NCBI GenBank assembly: GCA_000708835.1
Contig: DF237193.1
Coordinates: forward strand, 60,434 to 124,433
DNA from: Klebsormidium nitens
Taxonomy: Eukaryota > Streptophyta > Klebsormidiophyceae > Klebsormidiales > Klebsormidiaceae
Length of the DNA: 64,000 nucleotides
Direction of reading: 5' to 3'
Shown: positions 59,070 to 64,000 of the stretch, piece by piece
Position numbering within the stretch: position 1 is the first letter of the stretch
Layout: every line of letters begins with the position of its first letter
Position numbers and translations under genes: made by a program
Notes under the pieces: model-generated
Database searches by the model: none
What the model was told of the DNA's origin: nothing
Seen by the model: only the letters and a program-made list of their open reading frames with translations

Positions 59070-62000
59070 ATGCTGAAGTCAGCTGCGACCCTCCAGGATG
59101 CTGCTGAATTCACAGATTCGTGCACAGAGCGCTCCAAATCAACTTACAGCGCATCCACTTCCAGCCCCTCCCTCGAACCGTCCTCTAGAATTCTAGGCGC
59201 CGAGCCCTCCAGCCCGTGCTCAACTCAGCGAGCGCGCTTCGATCCACCCTCCTTCTCTAGCCGCATCTTCTTTCGACCTTTCAGACCCCACTGTCACAAA
59301 TCCTCCTCCCAGTTCGCTGTCTCTGCCGCATCCTTTCGCCAGCCAGGGGCCTCTTTTGCAACCACTGCGTTTCTAGCTGGGCCTTCTCTTGCTTCCGGTG
59401 CACCAGACCCCTCGAACGCCAACCAAACGGTCAGCAATTTTGGGACCGGTTCGTCTGATCAGCAGAAGGAGGTTTCGAAGCTGCGGCCGGCGTTCAAACG
59501 GAAAACAAATGCGAAGGCCGTTCAGGGAAGTGCTGACGTACCGCCTGGGGCCCGTCAGCTGGCTACCGCTGCCGCTGCGCAATCGGGGTTGCGGGATGCT
59601 CCAGTGAGCGGCGGTTCGATGGACCAGGGGGTGGGAAAGCCAGCAAGGGCGCTGCCGCCTCTGCCCCCCCGGAAGAAGACGAAGGCCCTCCGAAAAACGG
59701 CGCAACATATCATGAACGTAAGCGGGGCTTTGCGAACGTGATAACATTTGCAAGGTATCCACACTACGTTGCCGGCTAGTCCTTATAACGACCAATTCGT
59801 CACAAGGTTTGCTTACAGGAAACTCCCCACTCCTTTACAGGAGTGGGGAGAGCCGTTAAGTTCCATCTGCTGATGTCCCTGCCAATCAGAGACTTCCATG
59901 CTCGTGAATCCTGTGCGGTACACTAAACTGCTTGCTGATGCACTTTGCAGATTCTGGACCAGGAGGCTGTGGCAGAGCTGAAGCAAAAGAAGAACTACCC
60001 AGACTTTCGTCCAGGGGATGTCCTAGAATTAGACATGGTAAGCCCGTTTTATACGTGCGCCGTGCAAGTTCTTAACTCTGCTAACAAACACAACTTTCGC
60101 GATGTTGATTTGTCTGCGCATGTATAACCCTGTTCTCCGGGCGCGGTGCTGTCTAGCGGATTGAAACGCTTGGAGAAGGAGAAGGGCTTGCAGAAGTGGC
60201 GATAATTTCGGGACAGGTGTCAGACGTCCCAAACTAAGCTACCGTTTGTTGCTTATGAGAAGTCTGGTTTCTAACACAGAAAATGAGCGTAGCAAATTTT
60301 AGATCAATAGCTATATTTGTCTGGTGCGAACTCTGCTTCGATCTACTTTGCCCTTCCATGCACTGCTCTACTAGGCTTGCTCTTTTGAACTTGCTCTCTT
60401 GGGAGTCAGTCCGCATTGCGATCCCGTTGCATTTTCCATTGGGTCAGCTACGGAACCGGTACTTGGTCACTTGAATCCAACCATCTCGGACCATCTCGAA
60501 CCAGGACGCCAAGAAGATGTTAGAGTATGATAGCATGTTGCCAAGCAGGGTCCCATTCATCTTTCTGACTGTTGCAACACTTCCGCTTTCGTGCACTGCA
60601 GACCGTTTGACCTAAGGCTTCGTTTTGTTTCTTGACCGCACACCTATCGACCATAAGTGCAGGATCGGACCCTTTTCAGACCTTGTGAACAAGAGCGAAG
60701 ATTTTGGGCTCATTTCTGTTTGTTACGCCCCCGTTCGACGGTCCGCCACGTCAGCTGTCGATGCTGGGGGGGGTGACAGCCAACGGGGTCTCCGTGAATT
60801 TGCCTTGTACTCTTGCTCTTCTAGGCTGGATTACATCGTGCACAGACCCGCTTACGCATGATCTTTAGCCTGCCCTTACACATGAAGGCTCCAGCCGTTG
60901 CTTTTCTGCTGGTTCAATCGTCCAAGGAGGACAAGGAATAAGCAAGCTATACGTGTTTGGTGTGCTGAGTCCCCAACTTTTTCTGACTTCAAATTATCCT
61001 GCTTGCCTTGTTTTCTATTTTGACGGATACAGCGTTTCAGGTCTATGCGAGTTTGTAATTATCACCGAAGTTTGCTGTTCAGTCCCTTTCGTGTGTCGGC
61101 TAACAACATTCAGCGCTTCCTATTGGGGTCGTCAATCACTCTTTTCCTACGCGTGCATGTTCCCAACTCTGACGCCGCTCATTCTCGTCTTTGATCAGGA
61201 GAATGCTGCTTCTTGATACGCACCGTTCACCCACACTCCATGACGAGGTCTTTAGTTCTTTTCTCGTAGAGGCTCAGTCCCTTATACCAAGCAGCACTCT
61301 CCAAGAAATGAAGGTTCCTAAACCGTTTCCTTTGTCGTCTCTCGCCTGCAGATTGTACCGGAAAACAGGCGGCGAACAGCGGTCGTTCGAGGGGTGTGCC
61401 TAGCTCGGCGGAACCGCGGGGTGGGCTCTACGTTCGTCATTCGAAGGGTAGTCGCAGGGGAGGGCATGGAGTACACGTACCCCTTGTGAGTCCGTCCATT
61501 TCCTCAACCTTTTGCACCCCCGTCACGTCCTCTCTCAACCCGACGACTCTTACTGCAAATTCGCCTCCGTTTCAGATTTCCGATTCTTAGAAAATGGCCC
61601 AATGAAGGGTGAGTTGAACACTGCAGGAAGGCCTTCGAGCGAGATTCTAAGTTCTGTATAATTTGCAATTGTAACTACCGTGAACCAATGACAGGTTGTC
61701 CCGGCGGTTTCCGAGTTTTCCTTTTGTAAAGTTGATTGCAATTCCTTCTGAACCGTAAAGTTGACTGGTTACGGGCAAAAGCTTACTGACGTGTGTCGCT
61801 ATCCGTGGTGCTGCTGTCGGCTGTCTCTAGGCAAATGTGTGAAAACGGGACTTTTTCGCAATCCTAGCGATTACTCTGTTGCTTTTTGTTGCACTCATGT
61901 TGCATCAGGAGCTCTGGTTGTTCCTTTGAGAGACGACATGCATAGATATGCTCATTTCCCCGCAGGTACTCTCCTAACATTCAAGAGATCAAGATCATTG

Positions 62001-62071
62001 AGAGGCGACCAGTACGAAGAGCCAAGCTTTTCTACCTGCGAGACTGGAACCCTCGGGAATGCACCGTGTAG
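59070..62071 (+). CDS. RPL19: Organellar ribosomal protein L19, probably mitochondrial
   Basis: This is a bacterial-type L19 at the 30S-50S interface of organellar ribosomes. Exons are 59070-59717, 59951-60037, 61352-61485 and 61966-62071, phases 0, 0 and 2, giving 324 residues. The conserved domain starts at residue 217: [14 protein letters not shown], then [71 protein letters not shown] and RAKLFYLRD. Bacterial L19 is about 115 residues, so the 216-residue N-terminal extension is unusually long. It is rich in Ser, Ala, Pro and basic residues, as expected for a presequence plus a disordered linker. The ARRN and PDFRPGDV wording leans towards the mitochondrial rather than the plastid paralogue. 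Other in-frame ATGs are absent near the domain, so 59070 is preferred. Confidence 0.93.
59823..59850 (+). other. Perfect 12-bp intronic hairpin
   Basis: CTCCCCACTCCT and AGGAGTGGGGAG flank a TTAC loop in intron 1 of the L19 gene. It has no run of T after it and no clear snoRNA boxes in the required places. Confidence 0.85.
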
Positions 62072-63250
62072 GGCCTTGTTCAAAAAGTGCTCTCGCTTTA
62101 CGGTACCTGGTTATGCAAACCTTATCCAAGGCAAACAAGTTAGTAGACTGAAAATGGAGTGCGGCTGACAGAAATTGAATCATCTGAGCGGTTAAAGGTC
62201 TGATGCTGGTTGCCCATCTTGATATCATGCTCAAATATTGTCAAGTCCTGCGCTCTTGGGCTGCACTCAAAAACTGAGAGGAGTGTTGGATGACATGCAT
62301 GGAGGAATTCAGGTGGTGATTGCGTCAGGTCAGTCGGCCCCTTCCAATCAGCTGAGGGCCAGATTCGTGTACAGATGTAAGCAAAGAGTCCTCCAGCCGA
62401 CTTGTCTAGGAATCCTCCATACTCCACAAAAGTTGCCAATTGCATAACATAGTGAGGGCCGCCGCATCACAGCTAGCTTGCCAGGCATACGGTTACGGGT
62501 ATGCAACCCCCAGTACAGTAGTACGTAGTTAACCTTCCTCTTTTTGGTGAGGGCGTGGCCACGCATCATGAGTCTTAATTCGATGTACACGGGTGTGCCG
62601 GGCCGGCTGCCAATGATAGTCCACACGAGGCTTGGTCGGTCTAGCTCTTGCACATTGCTTATTGGTCATGCGATTACATCAAGAGGGACAATTGCACCGT
62701 TTCTTGAAGTGCTGAGGCACTGAGCTAAGTTTTGCTAGGCTCTCAGTGGCTCTTTAGGCACGCATGTATACCTACATGCCAGGAGGAGGCTACATATATA
62801 GCTATATGCATGTAAGTTAACTTGCAAAGGCCAACAGATAGAGCTTAAAATATGTGCCTGGCTGTCCAATCAATGAAGATGGTCATTTTGTGACGCCCTC
62901 GTGACCCGCAGCCAATGGGCCAATGATACCTACTAGTAGTAACTAGCTTCTCATTGTGGGGCCCAAAATCCTTGTGTTCGGGAAGTTCGGGGTCACGTCC
63001 AATGCCTTCATCACGTTGCAGTGAAGAGCTATCCATTGAAGCTCCTCGAGACGAGGAACTCGAGGAGTCACAGAATTCTTAGGGCCTTTCTGGGCTTTAA
63101 GCTGTCAGTCACATACGCTCTCATGCATATTTGATAGTGAGGTATTTGCACTTGAGCTTTGCAGTTAGATCAAGCTTAGTGCAGAATTCCAAATAAATAG
63201 ATAGAGTCGTCGACTTAGCCGACCACGGCTCCGAACCGACGTTAAAACAT
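62072..63250. other. Downstream region of L19, no gene seen
   Basis: It contains the L19 3' UTR. A 9-base inverted repeat (CTCCTCGAG and CTCGAGGAG) lies at about 63042-63066. Nothing coding is supported. Confidence 0.5.
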
Positions 63251-63280
63251 CTAAATCTAAATCTAAATCTAAATCTAAAT
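63251..63280 (+). repeat. Microsatellite (CTAAAT)5
   Basis: Five exact tandem copies of CTAAAT, immediately beside the end of the orphan reading frame at 63282. Confidence 0.95.
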
Positions 63281-63281
63281 C

Positions 63282-63992
63282 TCATGTGATCATGTCACCT
63301 GAGAGCGTTTGATTTTGTATATATACTCGGAGATATTGGTTGGCAGCCGACTGGCAACCATTGGTTGAAAGATTGCGACTAGACAGCGTCGTGTTGCAGG
63401 AGACATTTGAGATACCGTGACCTCTGGACCATATTGATGCATGGCTTTCAATTCGGAACAAATGAACCAATACCAGGATTATAAAAGATCTTTCATTGCG
63501 TGCATATTTAAGAATCGCTTTGAATACTTCATGAAGTTGGCACTCCTGTTGCAGCATGGATAGCGAGTGTTCACAACCTAGCGACGCAGCAATTCTGCGT
63601 TGTCTTTCAAGACATACCGGTATCATAGTCACAAGTTGTCTACCTATCCCTATGAGTCGGGACTCGGGATACCTCAATGAGACTTCAATATTACAATATA
63701 TATCGCTATAACAATGTAATAATAATTCAATATCGATATGAACAATGATCGTTGCATGGCCAAGCCAACTCAAAATCGTGTGCGAGTGCCACAGCACCAT
63801 GTCACCCTTGTGACGCACATCCGTCCCTACTAGGGGCCTTCGGAGGAAAATAGACATTGGTGCAATTCGGCACAGTGGAATTGGAAGTACCATACCTACC
63901 TTTTTTTGGTATGAATAATCTGGCCACACGCAGCTCATCATAAGGAGTCTGCGGACTGGCACACCGCGTTGGAGCGGATTGTAAGGCAACAT
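63282..63992 (-). other. Orphan open reading frame of 236 codons, doubtful
   Basis: An uninterrupted frame on the minus strand, longer than expected by chance here, with a Cys/Leu/Ile/Arg-rich product. No motif, signal peptide or splice neighbours were recognised. It runs almost to the window edge, so an exon of a gene beyond the window or a piece of a transposon are both possible, as is chance. Confidence 0.2.
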
Positions 63993-64000
63993 CGGATAAA

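Noticed and set aside
61576-61610. Acceptor-like CAG with a short frame as the last L19 exon
   Set aside because: It breaks the L19 signature; the exon at 61966 restores YSPNIQEIK and [10 protein letters not shown] in the correct phase.
1-64000. CRISPR arrays, bacterial operons, prophage or plasmid features
   Set aside because: Spliced eukaryotic genes throughout; no regular spacer-repeat arrays and no prokaryotic gene clusters.

Overview
The window is nuclear DNA from a plant-lineage eukaryote. The genes are intron-rich, with GT-AG introns and a few GC-AG introns. Gene content includes a plant-type SUMO, a nuclear-encoded plastid ribosomal protein S17 with a transit peptide, an organellar L19 and a CCoAOMT-like methyltransferase. 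The large armadillo protein resembles proteins of flagellate algae. My best guess is a streptophyte green alga such as Klebsormidium; this is an inference from gene style, not from a match.

Layout: (1) 556-4591 (+), a five-exon cysteine-rich protein. (2) 5895-7494 (-), SUMO. (3) 8566-10486 (+), an unrecognised protein of about 159 residues. (4) 11002-29922 (+), a giant gene of at least 24 exons coding for about 2060 residues: armadillo repeats, long disordered insertions and a conserved C-terminal region. (5) 32006-33462 (-), plastid ribosomal protein S17. (6) 34523-37124 (+), a class I SAM-dependent O-methyltransferase. (7) 38024-51202 (-), a ULP2/SENP6-7-type SUMO protease of about 2231 residues with an intact His-Asp-Cys triad, a SUMO-interacting motif and a 1427-residue disordered tail in one exon. 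(8) 55622-57253 (-), a 111-residue coiled-coil protein. (9) 59070-62071 (+), organellar ribosomal protein L19. Neighbours are mostly divergent or convergent pairs. All exon models were built by hand from splice signals, reading phase and protein continuity; phases agree at every junction given.

Functional links: the SUMO precursor (ends GG-RL) and a SUMO-deconjugating protease lie about 31 kb apart. S17 and L19 serve organellar translation. The rest are unrelated housekeeping or lineage-specific genes.

The most unusual signal is not a gene. In at least seven introns, and probably more, of the armadillo gene and the SUMO protease, decayed tandem copies of the adjoining exon edge (exon end plus donor, or acceptor plus exon start) sit inside the intron, often at a regular spacing of about 105-160 bases. 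This suggests that introns here grow by repeated tandem duplication across exon-intron junctions. Two small elements with terminal inverted repeats (28357-28520 and 52935-53240) and several short tandem repeats complete the picture.
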